A DNA stretch of 64,000 nucleotides from DASQPR01 sp963831705 (GTDB taxonomy: Bacteria > Actinomycetota > Actinomycetes > Mycobacteriales > Micromonosporaceae): the NCBI GenBank assembly GCA_963831705.1, contig CAWHRE010000010.1, forward strand, positions 1,984,001 to 2,048,000. Reading direction: 5' to 3'. Of the stretch, positions 7,979 to 17,021 are shown one piece after another (positions within the stretch are counted from its first letter, which is position 1; the number at the start of each line of letters is the position of its first letter). A program made the translations under genes and the position numbers. The notes beneath the pieces were generated by a model that did no database searches, was not told where the DNA came from, and saw only the letters and a program-made list of their open reading frames with translations.

Positions 7979-9103
7979 TCACGGCTTTCCAGTGAGGGAA
8001 GCCCCCTGCTGGGCCATAAACTGCACCGGATCGATCGCCCCCGTCGGGCTGCGATCGCCATTGATATGTACCTCGAAATGGCAATGTGGCCCGCTGGCGT
8101 GCCCGCTCATTCCGACGTGACCAATCGGTTGACCTGCCGTGACCTGCTGTCCAACGGTCACCAGAGGTCGCGATTCCATGTGGCAGTACCTCGTAATGAT
8201 GCCGCCTGCGTGCTCGATCTCCACGTACCAACCACATCCGCCGATGTTCAGCCCACCATCGCGATCGCAACTGTAGGGAGCCCCTGCACTTGTCGATGCT
8301 TGGCACGCCACAACTGAGACGACGCCGGCCGACGCCGCCCGGATCACCGTACCGCGCGCTACAGCAAGGTCTACGCCATTGTGCGCCGGCCGCTCCGGAG
8401 TACGGAATCCCGAAGTGATCGTGAATCCAACGACCGGCACAGTCCAGCCGGAGGCGGCAATCTGGCCGGGGCCGGTACACGTGGACTCGACCTCCGAACC
8501 CACTCCACGGGCGGCACCGTCGGCCAGCGCGTTGACGATGGCGGTAGCGAATGGTTCATGTTTCGCGTATGCGTCCGGGAATGCACTCCGCTGAACGGCC
8601 TGCGCTGCTTCGGTTAACGGCAGCGTCTGCCAGTTCGGAACCTTGACGAGATGCTCATAAAACTTGGTCGTTGCGTAGACCGGATCAAGGATCTGTGCGA
8701 CTGTGCCCCAGCCCTGGCTCGGGCGTTGTTGAAAGAGTCCGAGCGAGTCGTGGTCGTTGGAAGCGCCGAGATTAGGTAGATTTCGCAGGTCAGATTCTTG
8801 CAGAGCGGTCGCAATCGCGATCACCCACCCACGCGGTGGAACGCTTCGCTGTTGGCCTACCGCGATAATGACAGCGGCATCATGGGTCTGGTCGGACGCC
8901 AACGACGATACGGTCGGCAGTTTGCCCCCGGGAGCAACGGTGCCGTGCTGACCGCACGCGGTCGTGTTGCTCTGCGTTTGAGCGTCGGAGCCACCTGATC
9001 CGTAACCTCCGACGACGTATACCGTCACGACACCGAGGCAGCAGACAATGGCGAGTGCCGCCAAACCAGCAAGTCCGAGAATGACTCTCGTTCGCATCTT
9101 CAT
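7979..9103 (-). CDS. bifunctional cell-wall hydrolase: lysozyme-like plus M23 endopeptidase
   Basis: 374 residues. A membrane anchor (about 8-33) is followed by a lysozyme/transglycosylase-like domain (about 65-200) with the probable catalytic Glu103 in ALQES and a GLFQQRPSQGWG stretch. A C-terminal M23 LytM-type domain (about 220-360) has zinc-binding HNGVD at 241-245 and HCH at 340-342. Such two-headed hydrolases open the peptidoglycan for Gram-positive conjugation-type T4SS, comparable to VirB1-like proteins and TcpG/Orf14. It lies between the TcpC-like gene (6 bp upstream) and a soluble hypothetical gene. Confidence 0.85.
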   Translation of the reverse strand: MKMRTRVILGLAGLAALAIVCCLGVVTVYVVGGYGSGGSDAQTQSNTTACGQHGTVAPGGKLPTVSSLASDQTHDAAVIIAVGQQRSVPPRGWVIAIATALQESDLRNLPNLGASNDHDSLGLFQQRPSQGWGTVAQILDPVYATTKFYEHLVKVPNWQTLPLTEAAQAVQRSAFPDAYAKHEPFATAIVNALADGAARGVGSEVESTCTGPGQIAASGWTVPVVGFTITSGFRTPERPAHNGVDLAVARGTVIRAASAGVVSVVACQASTSAGAPYSCDRDGGLNIGGCGWYVEIEHAGGIITRYCHMESRPLVTVGQQVTAGQPIGHVGMSGHASGPHCHFEVHINGDRSPTGAIDPVQFMAQQGASLTGKP

Positions 9104-9109
9104 GGCGAC

Positions 9110-9646
9110 TCAGTTCCGGTTCCAGTCAACCGACTGGACCAGCCATACACCGTTGGGCCCGGTAAGGCCGAGAACGAGCGTTCCTCCATCCATCGGAATG
9201 CTGATCTGCACGTATGTTGAGGCGAAGTAGGTGCTGGTCGGCGTCCCAACGACGCGAGTCGCAGGTACGTCGCTCGGGTCAACGCCATCAAACTGCGCCG
9301 CCAGGTCCGGCGTGCAGTAGGACGTGATCGCTTGGTACCACGCCGCTTCGGTGACGCCGTCATGACGCAGCCATGTATGGGCAAAATCGGTAGCGACGGT
9401 TGTGGGGGTCGCGGCACGTGGACTAGTACTCGGGGGTGGCGGAGGAGCGAAGCTGGTCAGCCCGTCGTCCGGCTCGCTGGAGATCGACGGTATCGGTGAG
9501 CTGGTTACGGATATTGTGACACCCGAATTCGCTCCCAGATCCCTGTGCGGCAGCACTTTGGCGACTGCTATCACAGCCACAACCAGAGCAATGAGCCCGA
9601 GCCCAACCCCGTAGCGAAGTCCGATCGCACGAAAGATCTGGCGCAT
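9110..9646 (-). CDS. TcpC/VirB8-like single-pass membrane protein
   Basis: 178 residues. A membrane segment at about 14-30 is followed by a Ser/Pro-rich linker and an exported domain of about 95 residues ending in WLVQSVDWNRN. That is the topology and size of the outer NTF2-fold domain of VirB8/TcpC family T4SS scaffold proteins, although sequence alone does not prove the fold. The gene sits 5 bp after the VirB6-like second half and 6 bp before the wall hydrolase, so it is co-transcribed with the T4SS-like set. Confidence 0.55.
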   Translation of the reverse strand: MRQIFRAIGLRYGVGLGLIALVVAVIAVAKVLPHRDLGANSGVTISVTSSPIPSISSEPDDGLTSFAPPPPPSTSPRAATPTTVATDFAHTWLRHDGVTEAAWYQAITSYCTPDLAAQFDGVDPSDVPATRVVGTPTSTYFASTYVQISIPMDGGTLVLGLTGPNGVWLVQSVDWNRN

Positions 9647-9651
9647 TTACA

Positions 9652-10587
9652 TCAACTCCCGACCGTGCTCGACTCCGGCCGGCGTGTCGGACGAGGGTCA
9701 GCCGTAGGTTCGGAAGTACTTGCGGGACGGTAGATCGCGTAGTTCGAGGGTGAGTCCGGGACATCCGGCTCCGTCCAATCGCCAGCCGGTCGGCGAGGAG
9801 ACGTAGTCTCCGGCCGAGATGTCCGCTCGACGGCCCGTGGCGCAGGCGCATCGCTGGAGCCGCCGCCGACTGTGACGAGATCCTCGGTACGCGATTCGGG
9901 CCGAAGTACGCGGACATCCGGCTCGCCCGCTCGCGGACGTCCGAACCGGGGTTCAGCTGTTCCGCCGGGCGTAGCGATCTCGAGCCGAGCCGCATCACGT
10001 GCGTCCCGAAGGAAACGGCGATGCCACGTACCGGCGGAGACGATGGCAGCAGTGGAATCCTTGCCACCCATTTGAGTGATCCGACGATACGGCCTGAGCA
10101 AGAGCCAACCGACCACGCCGACCAACCAGACGAGCACCACTTGAAGCCAGCCAGGCAGCGTCGCGGTGTCCATGATCAGGTCAACGGCAAAGAGATAAAC
10201 CGCCGCTCCGGTCCCGAAGATAATGATGTTGAAGATCGCAGCGAGTACGGCGTTGGCCAAGCGCCGAAGCCCGGAGCTCGCCGGTCGCAGAAGCCCGATC
10301 GTTCCGAGGATCGGCGATGCGATGACCGCCCACCGGAAGATCAGAAAGCCGATGAGTACGAGAATCGAGGCAGTGATATCGAACATTCCGAAGAACAGCG
10401 ACGACAGGATTGCAATGAACCCGGCACCGATGCGATCCATTCCTTGTTCGCCCTGCAGATAGCTATATGCCTGCGGATCCTCAGTCTTGATTTGCTGAGC
10501 AACCTTCATCCATGTCATGCTGTTTGCGCGATCGTAGCGCGTTGCGAGTGTCAGGATGATTTGCAATTTGTTGCTGATTCCGCCCAC
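9652..10587 (-). CDS. VirB6/TrbL-like channel protein, C-terminal portion
   Basis: 311 residues from a GTG at 10587. Four or so strongly hydrophobic segments fall within the first 170 residues, followed by an Arg/Pro/Ser-rich soluble tail. It reads as the direct continuation of the preceding frame: the N-terminal part encodes the soluble stretch and first helices, and this part carries the remaining helices. The 37-bp overlap with that frame (10551-10587) and the lack of a ribosome-binding site in front of the GTG point to a single gene interrupted by a one-base deletion. Two overlapping genes or a programmed frame change are alternatives. Expected role: inner-membrane channel of the T4SS-like machine. 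Confidence 0.65.
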   Translation of the reverse strand: MGGISNKLQIILTLATRYDRANSMTWMKVAQQIKTEDPQAYSYLQGEQGMDRIGAGFIAILSSLFFGMFDITASILVLIGFLIFRWAVIASPILGTIGLLRPASSGLRRLANAVLAAIFNIIIFGTGAAVYLFAVDLIMDTATLPGWLQVVLVWLVGVVGWLLLRPYRRITQMGGKDSTAAIVSAGTWHRRFLRDARDAARLEIATPGGTAEPRFGRPRAGEPDVRVLRPESRTEDLVTVGGGSSDAPAPRAVERTSRPETTSPRRPAGDWTEPDVPDSPSNYAIYRPASTSEPTADPRPTRRPESSTVGS

Positions 10588-11570
10588 GTCAACGACTTCG
10601 AGTCATACAGAACCGGGCCGTACTTGACGGCAGTGGGGCTATCGGCTGACCCCAAAAGCCCTCGAAGCCAGTTCTTATAGATCATGTTCCGCGTAGCCGT
10701 GTCGCTTGCTCGCACGGCGGGCGTTCGGTGGTCAACACAGTCATCCGGCACATCGGACAGACACTTCGATGGCGGCAACGTATCTGACTGGGGGCCGATA
10801 GCGGTATGAACGACGTTGAGGCCGCCGACGAGTGTTGAGTCCGCGAGGTGCGCCGACCGTACCGGCCACGCGGCGATTGCTGTCACGATCACCATCACGA
10901 AGATCGCCCAACCGGCGGTTGTGACGGCATTGCTCATATCCGACTGGCGCGAGCGCCACAATAGATACAGGCCCACTACGGCGAGCGTCAGCGATCCGAA
11001 GACCGTGAACACCTTCGCGTACAGAGATTTCGTCGCAGTATCGACGAGCGGATCAGCCCAGCCCCACATACTCTGCGGCTCCCAGGCAAATTCGCGCAGT
11101 GCATCAGCGGCGCCGATGATCGCCGACGCAATCATGAATTCACCGTTTGCGATGGTGTCCTCGAACGAGCTGGCGGGATGCGTCAACGGTGATACGCAGC
11201 CCTGGTCGTACGTCGTGTAGTCGTATCCGGCGTATCCGTACTGGCTATATATCCCGGTGGGTCCGTTGAGCTTGGAAGAGGCTGGTTCTGAGGCGAACCA
11301 ACCGGCCAGGCCGGCGTCTGGCGCCTCCGGTACCGGCGCAGACAGACATTGCAGCTGGGACGCGGTTAGATCCTGCAACTTTCCGACGCACATGGTGAAG
11401 TTCGACGGCGACTGCCATTGGGCGACCGAACATTGCCCGGACAACGTGCCGGGTGCCGCCGCTGCAGGCGTCGGGTTGACCATGACGACCAGAGCCAGCA
11501 GCATGACAGCGGCCATGAACGCGACAAAGCGCTCGCCGACCGATGGGCCGGCCTCGCGTGAGGTCATCAC
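10551..11570 (-). CDS. VirB6/TrbL-like channel protein, N-terminal portion
   Basis: 339 residues from GTG 11570, with ATG at 11567; GGAGG sits just upstream. There is a signal-like hydrophobic segment (about 15-38) ending in Ala-rich TPAAAA, then an exported Cys-containing region and two membrane helices (about 195-213 and 225-243). The last residues before the stop look out of frame, and the expected continuation is found in the overlapping frame ending at 9652. Together they would give about 639 residues. The start overlaps the VirB4-like stop (11567-11570). Confidence 0.65.
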   Translation of the reverse strand: MMTSREAGPSVGERFVAFMAAVMLLALVVMVNPTPAAAAPGTLSGQCSVAQWQSPSNFTMCVGKLQDLTASQLQCLSAPVPEAPDAGLAGWFASEPASSKLNGPTGIYSQYGYAGYDYTTYDQGCVSPLTHPASSFEDTIANGEFMIASAIIGAADALREFAWEPQSMWGWADPLVDTATKSLYAKVFTVFGSLTLAVVGLYLLWRSRQSDMSNAVTTAGWAIFVMVIVTAIAAWPVRSAHLADSTLVGGLNVVHTAIGPQSDTLPPSKCLSDVPDDCVDHRTPAVRASDTATRNMIYKNWLRGLLGSADSPTAVKYGPVLYDSKSLTWAESATNCKSS

Positions 11571-14500
11571 GCCTCCGCATCGAGGGGGGTGGGTGCGGTG
11601 GGTGGTGCGTTGGACGGCGTCGTATCCAAGTACGAGAGCAGGCCTTTCACGTACGAGACGTCTACGCGGATCTTCTGAACCCGACCGTCCACGTCACGCA
11701 TGACGAATTCGCGGAATCCGAGACGGTCCGACGACCCGGTGTCGGTAGCCGAGAGGGAGGCGAGCGTCTCCTCGTAACCGTCGTCGGTCGGTACGCGCAA
11801 CAGCCGCAATGCCTCGGCGGCGATCTGGGGATCCGAGGCGATACGCCCGACGAATACCGTCGAAACCAGGTTCTGTACGTCGAGACCGAGGATGTCCTGG
11901 GGGTTCTGGGAGGCGACAAGCGCTGCCAGGTTCCATTTGCGACTGTCTCGAGCGAGCCGGACCAGGAACGAGCGCCCGGATCGCCAGCCCTCCATGAAGT
12001 GGCCCTCGTCGAGGCCGACGAGCTTGCGTGCGTGCATCGATCCGCCGTAGCAACGGCGTACGGCCAGGCGGTGCGCAGTGTGCAGCATCGGAAGCGCGAG
12101 GGATTCCTCGGCCGACCAGTACTCTCGCTCGATCTTGAGATCCGGCAATCGGAGGCCGGCCATTGTGATCACCGTGAGTGCCGCATCCGAGCCGAGCAGG
12201 CCGGGCGGAGGCGTTCCGAAGAAGAGCATCGCGAGCGGCATCTCGGCCGTGTCGAGCAGCAGGTGTGCCAGCTCACGTGCGGTCGGATCACCGAGTTCGG
12301 ACAGGCAGCGCACGATGTCGTCGAGCGACGAGGTCTCCTCGGCCGGTACCGCCCGAACGGCATGCCGAAGCAGCGTCGCGGTCGATGCCTCACGGGCGAC
12401 CTGCGGCGGGACCAGCATCGAGCAGATGTCCTGGACGAGCATCCGTCGCTCGGCACGCGCATTGGACAGGGCGATCTCGAATTCGCGATCGCCGGTAGGG
12501 CCAGGTCCGAAGTGTTCGCGCAACGGCGTCGGGATCAGGGCGTACGGGGCTAGCGTGCCCTGTTCAGATCCGGTCAGATTCAGTACGCGCGAGTAGGGCG
12601 CCAACTCGGGCATCGCGGCCAACCGTGCCAGCGGGCCGGACGGATCGAGGAGCGTGACCTGGACGCCTCGGCGGGCGGCCAGATATCCGAGCGCACCGAG
12701 CAGCGTCGACTTTCCACCGCCGGGCTCGGCGACGAATACGGCGAGGCCGGATCGTTCGCGGATCTCCATCGGAAAATGCAGGTCGAGGAAGACCGGGCGG
12801 CGGCAGGTACCCGCGGTACGGCCGATCAGATCGCCACGGTTGTCGCCGACCTTCGACGCGGCCTGCGGTAACGCAGCGGCCAGCAGCTTCGTGGGCATCC
12901 GACGTACGTAGCCGGTGTTCGCAACGGGCTCGCCCGGAATGAACTCCCGTGCCAGCCAATCCTGGTTCTTCGGGTGCTGAAGCGAGATTCGCAGTTCCCG
13001 CGAGTAGAGCGCAGTCAGGCGCCGGGCGCGTTCGAGACATTCCTCGCGGTCCTTGCCGCTGACCGCGATTCGGTGCCAGCCGTGGGCGCGTGACGAATCG
13101 ACCGGTAGGCCGGTCGTCATCTCGTCGCCGATCCGAAGTGCTCGTTGCGCGAGTCGCTCCAGTTCCGGCGGAGCATCCATTCCGTGCTCGGCGTAGTCGA
13201 GTTGCTGCGAGCGGATCATCCGGAGCCGGTGCTCGAGGTTACGGAACGAGTCGTTCGGGCCGAGAATGTCGACGCGCGACGACAGCTCCATCGGCCAGGG
13301 CAACCGCTCGTGGAAGTGCAGCCAGGGCTCGTGCCGTTCCGGAATCTCCAGCGGCTCCATTCGGCCGACCGCGAGTACGGCGACGTGCCGCTCCTCGCCG
13401 GTGATTCGATTCACGAGCTTTACCGTCGTGCCGTACGGCGTGCGGTAGCGCTCGATCTGTTCGGTAATGGCGAGCAGATCGCCCCGTTCCCACTGGCCGT
13501 GCTCGACCGGCGAGATCTTCGGCGGCGCCATGCCGAGCGCGACCGACCGGTACAGCAGCCATTCGAGTTCCTGTGCGGTGGACCGTCGTCCACGCATACC
13601 AAAAGCACCGAGCACCTCGTCGAATTGTTCGACGGTGCGGGCCATCCGCTTCCGCTCGCCCTCCGGCACGCCCTTGCCGAACAGATTCGAGACGCGCTCG
13701 GAGAACGATGCACCGAAAGAGCGGCGAGCAAACGTCACGCCGAGGTACGTCTGCCCTTCCGCGTGATTGATCGACCGCAGGTGATGCTGGGCGGCAACCA
13801 CATGATCGGACCACGACGGGGCACCGGCGACCGAGGGCAGCGGCGACGGTGTATTGCGGTCCATCGCGCGAGCCCAGTCGTCAGCCGCGAACGGCCTGGT
13901 GGTGCGCCTGATGTGGAGACGGAACCCGGCGAGTCCGGAGTATTGCTCCGCGATCGCGGAGAGCAGGGTCTCGCGTTCGGGATCGGGACGGAATGCCCAG
14001 CGCACCTCGGGGACCGAGTACCAGGCGGTCACGGCGTTCGGGGTGAACGTCAGGTGGCCGGCGATCTCGGTGATCGCAAGTTCGGCGGAAGCGTCACGGT
14101 CCTTCGTCTTGGGCTGCCCCGCCGACGCCGGCCGGGAACCGGGCGTGCGGGTCGGAACGCCAGGCTTCGTACCCTTCGGCGTCGACGATCGCTCGCGTGG
14201 CGGGCTCGACGAAGTCGAGGATGTGGATGTTGAGGATGTGGGTGTTGAGGACGACGAACGTTGGCGAGGCTCACTCAACGATCGGGAATCAGCTGTCGAC
14301 CGAGCACGATCGTCCTGCGCCACGAAAGCTGACGACCGAGCACGATCGTCCTGCGCCACGAAGGATGACGACGGTGCGCGTTCATCCTCTGGAGCAAAAG
14401 ATGACCGCGCGACCGGAGAAGTATCCGGCGCCCAGGTCGCATCGAGCATCTCATCGAGATCACCATCGTCCTCGCGGACGTCGACAGGCCCGTGAGCTTC

Positions 14501-14755
14501 CAACGAGGCCGGCCGACGATGCTGTCCGGCGGTGATGTCCGGCTCCTCGGCCACGGTGTCGACCAGCCCGAGAAAGGGCGACTCGATCTCTTCCCAGTCG
14601 GGCTCGGCCTTCGCCGCTGTACGCGAAGCCAGCGGCCGTGGCGCCTGGAATACCGCTACCGAACCCTGTGGCAGCGTGCTGACCTCGACCGCGTCGACAT
14701 CCTCACGCGCGCTCGACGGCTCGGGTTCGCGAGACCGGGGCGGGGAGGTGCTCAT
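11567..14755 (-). CDS. VirB4-like T4SS ATPase
   Basis: 1062 residues. The first ~215 are disordered, Ser/Thr/Pro/Arg-rich, with a 13-residue repeat (SFVAQDDRARSSA type, about 130-153) encoded by a 39-bp DNA repeat near 14290-14370. The globular part follows: a VirB4 N-terminal region and a C-terminal ATPase domain with Walker A EPGGGKST at about 677-684 and a Walker B-like VGLDEGH near 920, followed by a VASQNPQD sensor-like motif. VirB4 ATPases energise assembly and transport in all T4SS. It overlaps the PrgI-like gene (14752-14755) and the VirB6-like gene (11567-11570) by 4 bp. Confidence 0.85.
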   Translation of the reverse strand: MSTSPPRSREPEPSSAREDVDAVEVSTLPQGSVAVFQAPRPLASRTAAKAEPDWEEIESPFLGLVDTVAEEPDITAGQHRRPASLEAHGPVDVREDDGDLDEMLDATWAPDTSPVARSSFAPEDERAPSSSFVAQDDRARSSAFVAQDDRARSTADSRSLSEPRQRSSSSTPTSSTSTSSTSSSPPRERSSTPKGTKPGVPTRTPGSRPASAGQPKTKDRDASAELAITEIAGHLTFTPNAVTAWYSVPEVRWAFRPDPERETLLSAIAEQYSGLAGFRLHIRRTTRPFAADDWARAMDRNTPSPLPSVAGAPSWSDHVVAAQHHLRSINHAEGQTYLGVTFARRSFGASFSERVSNLFGKGVPEGERKRMARTVEQFDEVLGAFGMRGRRSTAQELEWLLYRSVALGMAPPKISPVEHGQWERGDLLAITEQIERYRTPYGTTVKLVNRITGEERHVAVLAVGRMEPLEIPERHEPWLHFHERLPWPMELSSRVDILGPNDSFRNLEHRLRMIRSQQLDYAEHGMDAPPELERLAQRALRIGDEMTTGLPVDSSRAHGWHRIAVSGKDREECLERARRLTALYSRELRISLQHPKNQDWLAREFIPGEPVANTGYVRRMPTKLLAAALPQAASKVGDNRGDLIGRTAGTCRRPVFLDLHFPMEIRERSGLAVFVAEPGGGKSTLLGALGYLAARRGVQVTLLDPSGPLARLAAMPELAPYSRVLNLTGSEQGTLAPYALIPTPLREHFGPGPTGDREFEIALSNARAERRMLVQDICSMLVPPQVAREASTATLLRHAVRAVPAEETSSLDDIVRCLSELGDPTARELAHLLLDTAEMPLAMLFFGTPPPGLLGSDAALTVITMAGLRLPDLKIEREYWSAEESLALPMLHTAHRLAVRRCYGGSMHARKLVGLDEGHFMEGWRSGRSFLVRLARDSRKWNLAALVASQNPQDILGLDVQNLVSTVFVGRIASDPQIAAEALRLLRVPTDDGYEETLASLSATDTGSSDRLGFREFVMRDVDGRVQKIRVDVSYVKGLLSYLDTTPSNAPPTAPTPLDAEA

Positions 14756-15144
14756 GCCGTACTGCTCCGGCGATGGATCGGCCCGTCGACCGACTCGCGA
14801 ATGTGGATGCGCGACGCGACCAACCGCTTCTCGCGTCGCTCGGCGATCGGCTCGCGAGTGGAGTGCCAGTCGGTCAGCGCCGTACGGATCACCATGCGCG
14901 CGGGTCGATCGGGGTCGACGTGCCGGAAGATGAACGACGTCGACACGATCGCGAGCGCGATTTCCCAGGCTGGGAAGATGTCGACGTGTAACGTGAATAA
15001 ATAGTGGATGAACATGAATAGAGGTACGAGAACGACGAAGACACCGTACTGCGCATACGACAACTGAACCGGCAGCGTGTAACCCGGGGGTCCTAGATAG
15101 ACCAGCCGAGCCCGGTAGATGTCATCGTCTGTACGTAGCCGCAT
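14752..15144 (-). CDS. small PrgI/VirB3-like membrane protein
   Basis: 130 residues. One long or two short hydrophobic segments at about 30-70 (roughly VVLVPLFMFI and IALAIVST) are followed by a basic soluble tail. Small PrgI/VirB3-type proteins with this topology sit directly before VirB4 in Gram-positive T4SS clusters, as here. Its stop overlaps the VirB4-like start by 4 bp. The family assignment rests on size, topology and position. Confidence 0.55.
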   Translation of the reverse strand: MRLRTDDDIYRARLVYLGPPGYTLPVQLSYAQYGVFVVLVPLFMFIHYLFTLHVDIFPAWEIALAIVSTSFIFRHVDPDRPARMVIRTALTDWHSTREPIAERREKRLVASRIHIRESVDGPIHRRSSTA

Positions 15145-15150
15145 CTCGGT

Positions 15151-15453
15151 CTACTTGAAGGCCAGGCCGATGAGATAGTCCCCGACGAAGAACAGCGAGA
15201 CCGCGCCCGCGATGAACGCGAGTCCGATGATCGCGATGGCCGAACTCGTCAGTACGCGTGACAGTTCGCCCTTGCTGGCGCGGCCGAGAAAGATGACACC
15301 GAGGACGGCGAGCAGGATCGGTGCGATCTTGCTGGCGAAGAACGAAACGATGCCCTGAGTGTTGATCTCCTTCGGCTGCGGCGTATCAGCCAGGATGTGG
15401 CTGTGGACGGAGCCGGACAGCAGTACAGCGTGGGCCAGCGATATTAAGATCAT
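15151..15453 (-). CDS. VirB2/TrbC-like two-helix membrane subunit
   Basis: 100 residues. A signal-like N-terminus (about 1-20) is followed by two hydrophobic helices (about 42-58 and 70-95) separated by a short basic loop (GRASKGEL), the classical hairpin of VirB2/TrbC pilins. A good GGGAGG ribosome-binding site (minus strand, 15461-15466) lies before ATG 15453. It is the first gene of the T4SS-like minus-strand run, so the operon promoter should lie in 15467-15810. Confidence 0.6.
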   Translation of the reverse strand: MILISLAHAVLLSGSVHSHILADTPQPKEINTQGIVSFFASKIAPILLAVLGVIFLGRASKGELSRVLTSSAIAIIGLAFIAGAVSLFFVGDYLIGLAFK

Positions 15454-15810
15454 CTATATCCCTCCCGCACGCCGTGCGATGTCGTACGTGTGGGTTTCGA
15501 CGAATGTGGCGTAGTCCGAGACCTGACAACAGCTTTGGTGAATATTGCAGAGCGTACGTTGCCGTCCCCTACCGAACAAGAAGCGGGCGTTCGTGGTGGA
15601 TGCCCGTGAATCATCATGAACATGCCTCATGCAGGGGTTTTACGAAGATCCGCAGCTCACGGTTCACTCATCGGTGCGAAGATCATTCACATCCGTGACT
15701 ACGCGATTACCGAGCCGACACCGATTGGCGTGGTATCCCTATAACCGACAAATAGCAGCATTGGTCGCGAACGACGCCGCGGCACAACATGGAATTCACG
15801 AACAACTAAG
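15454..15810. other. divergent intergenic region between the T4SS-like operon and folP
   Basis: 357 bp with no credible gene. It must carry the promoter of the minus-strand VirB2-like operon and that of folP. No repeat, tRNA or att-like sequence is obvious. In many actinobacteria folE and ftsH precede folP, but here the secretion locus does. Confidence 0.5.
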
Positions 15811-16662
15811 GTGACGTGTGTGACGGACGCTCTGTTGCACCGGATGGCCGATGACCCTGTCGTCATGGGCGTCCTCAACGTCACACCGGATTCGTTCTCG
15901 GATGGTGGCCGCTACCAAGGCATCGAAGCCGCGATCGAGCACGCCCTGCTCATGGTGGCCGAGGGCGCGCACATCGTGGATATCGGCGGTGAATCGACCC
16001 GACCGGGCGCCGAGCGGATCGACGCGAGCGTCGAGATCGGCCGGGTCGTTCCGGTGATCCGCGAAATTGCTTCGGCCGGCGTACTGGTCAGCGTCGACAC
16101 CACGCGTGCCGAGGTCGCGAGTGCGGCGCTCACCGCGGGTGCGGTGGTTGTGAACGACGTCTCGGGCGGACTCGCGGACCCGCTGATGGCGAAGGTGGTT
16201 GCGGACGCTCAGTGCCCGTGGGTATTGATGCACTGGCGAGGCCATTCGCGCGAGATGTCGCAGCTCGCGACGTACACCGACGTCGTTGCGGAGGTGTGCA
16301 CCGAGCTTCGCCAGCGGGCGCATGCCGCGCTCGATGCAGGCGTCGATGGCGATCGCATCATTCTGGATCCCGGCCTCGGATTCGCGAAGACGGCCGAGCA
16401 CAACTGGACCCTGTCCGCGCACCTCGACGCCGTACTCGCGCTGGGTTATCCGGTTCTTTTCGGTGCGAGCCGGAAGTCGTATCTGGGAGCCCTGCTCGCG
16501 GATGACACTGGTGTGCCGCGACCGGTGGCCAACCGCACCGCCGCGACGGTCGCGACCACCGTCCTCGCGGTCGAAGCGGGTGTGTGGGGCGTTCGCGTGC
16601 ACGACGTCGAAGCGAACGTCGACGCGATCCGAGTCTGGCGCGCGACCAGGGCACACCGATGA
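15811..16662 (+). CDS. folP: dihydropteroate synthase
   Basis: 283 residues from GTG 15811, with alternatives GTG 15820 and ATG 15844. It joins the pterin pyrophosphate to p-aminobenzoate to form dihydropteroate in folate synthesis. Both family signatures are present: GVLNVTPDSFSDGG near the N-terminus and DIGGESTRPGA about 40 residues later; GASRKSYLG further on fits the substrate-binding loop. Its stop overlaps the folB start (ATGA, 16659-16662). First gene of a folP-folB-folK cluster, without folE in the window. Confidence 0.95.
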   Translation: MTCVTDALLHRMADDPVVMGVLNVTPDSFSDGGRYQGIEAAIEHALLMVAEGAHIVDIGGESTRPGAERIDASVEIGRVVPVIREIASAGVLVSVDTTRAEVASAALTAGAVVVNDVSGGLADPLMAKVVADAQCPWVLMHWRGHSREMSQLATYTDVVAEVCTELRQRAHAALDAGVDGDRIILDPGLGFAKTAEHNWTLSAHLDAVLALGYPVLFGASRKSYLGALLADDTGVPRPVANRTAATVATTVLAVEAGVWGVRVHDVEANVDAIRVWRATRAHR

Positions 16663-17021
16663 CCGACCGGATCTCGTTGACCGGCCTCCGTGCGCACGGC
16701 ACGCACGGTGTCTATGCGTTCGAGCGCTCGGCCGGCCAGGACTTCGTCGTCGATGTCACGCTGGAGCTCGATCTGGCCATCGCGGCGGCCAGCGACGGTG
16801 TCGCGGATACCGTGCACTACGGGGAACTGGCGGATGCACTCGTCGAGGTGATCACCGGTCCTCCGGTCAACTTGATCGAGACTCTGGCGCACCGGCTCAT
16901 CGAGGTCTGCCTGCGCGACCTGCGCGTCGATGCGGCCACCGTGACGGTGCACAAGCCGCAGGCGCCGATCGCCCACACGTTCGCCGACGTCGCCGTGACG
17001 CTGCGAAGGGAACGGCCGTGA
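16659..17021 (+). CDS. folB: dihydroneopterin aldolase
   Basis: 120 residues from ATG 16659. It converts dihydroneopterin to 6-hydroxymethyl-dihydropterin. The start TDRISLTGLRAHGTHGVY carries the Tyr/His-containing N-terminal motif of FolB. HYGELADAL and LIETLAHRL are the expected mid-protein motifs, and VTVHKPQAPI is the C-terminal one. The length is typical. It overlaps folP by 4 bp and the folK start by 4 bp. Confidence 0.95.
   Translation: MTDRISLTGLRAHGTHGVYAFERSAGQDFVVDVTLELDLAIAAASDGVADTVHYGELADALVEVITGPPVNLIETLAHRLIEVCLRDLRVDAATVTVHKPQAPIAHTFADVAVTLRRERP

Noticed and set aside
104..15453. Complete integrative conjugative element
   Set aside because: T4SS-like genes are present, but I find no relaxase, integrase, excisionase, replication gene or flanking att repeats in the window.
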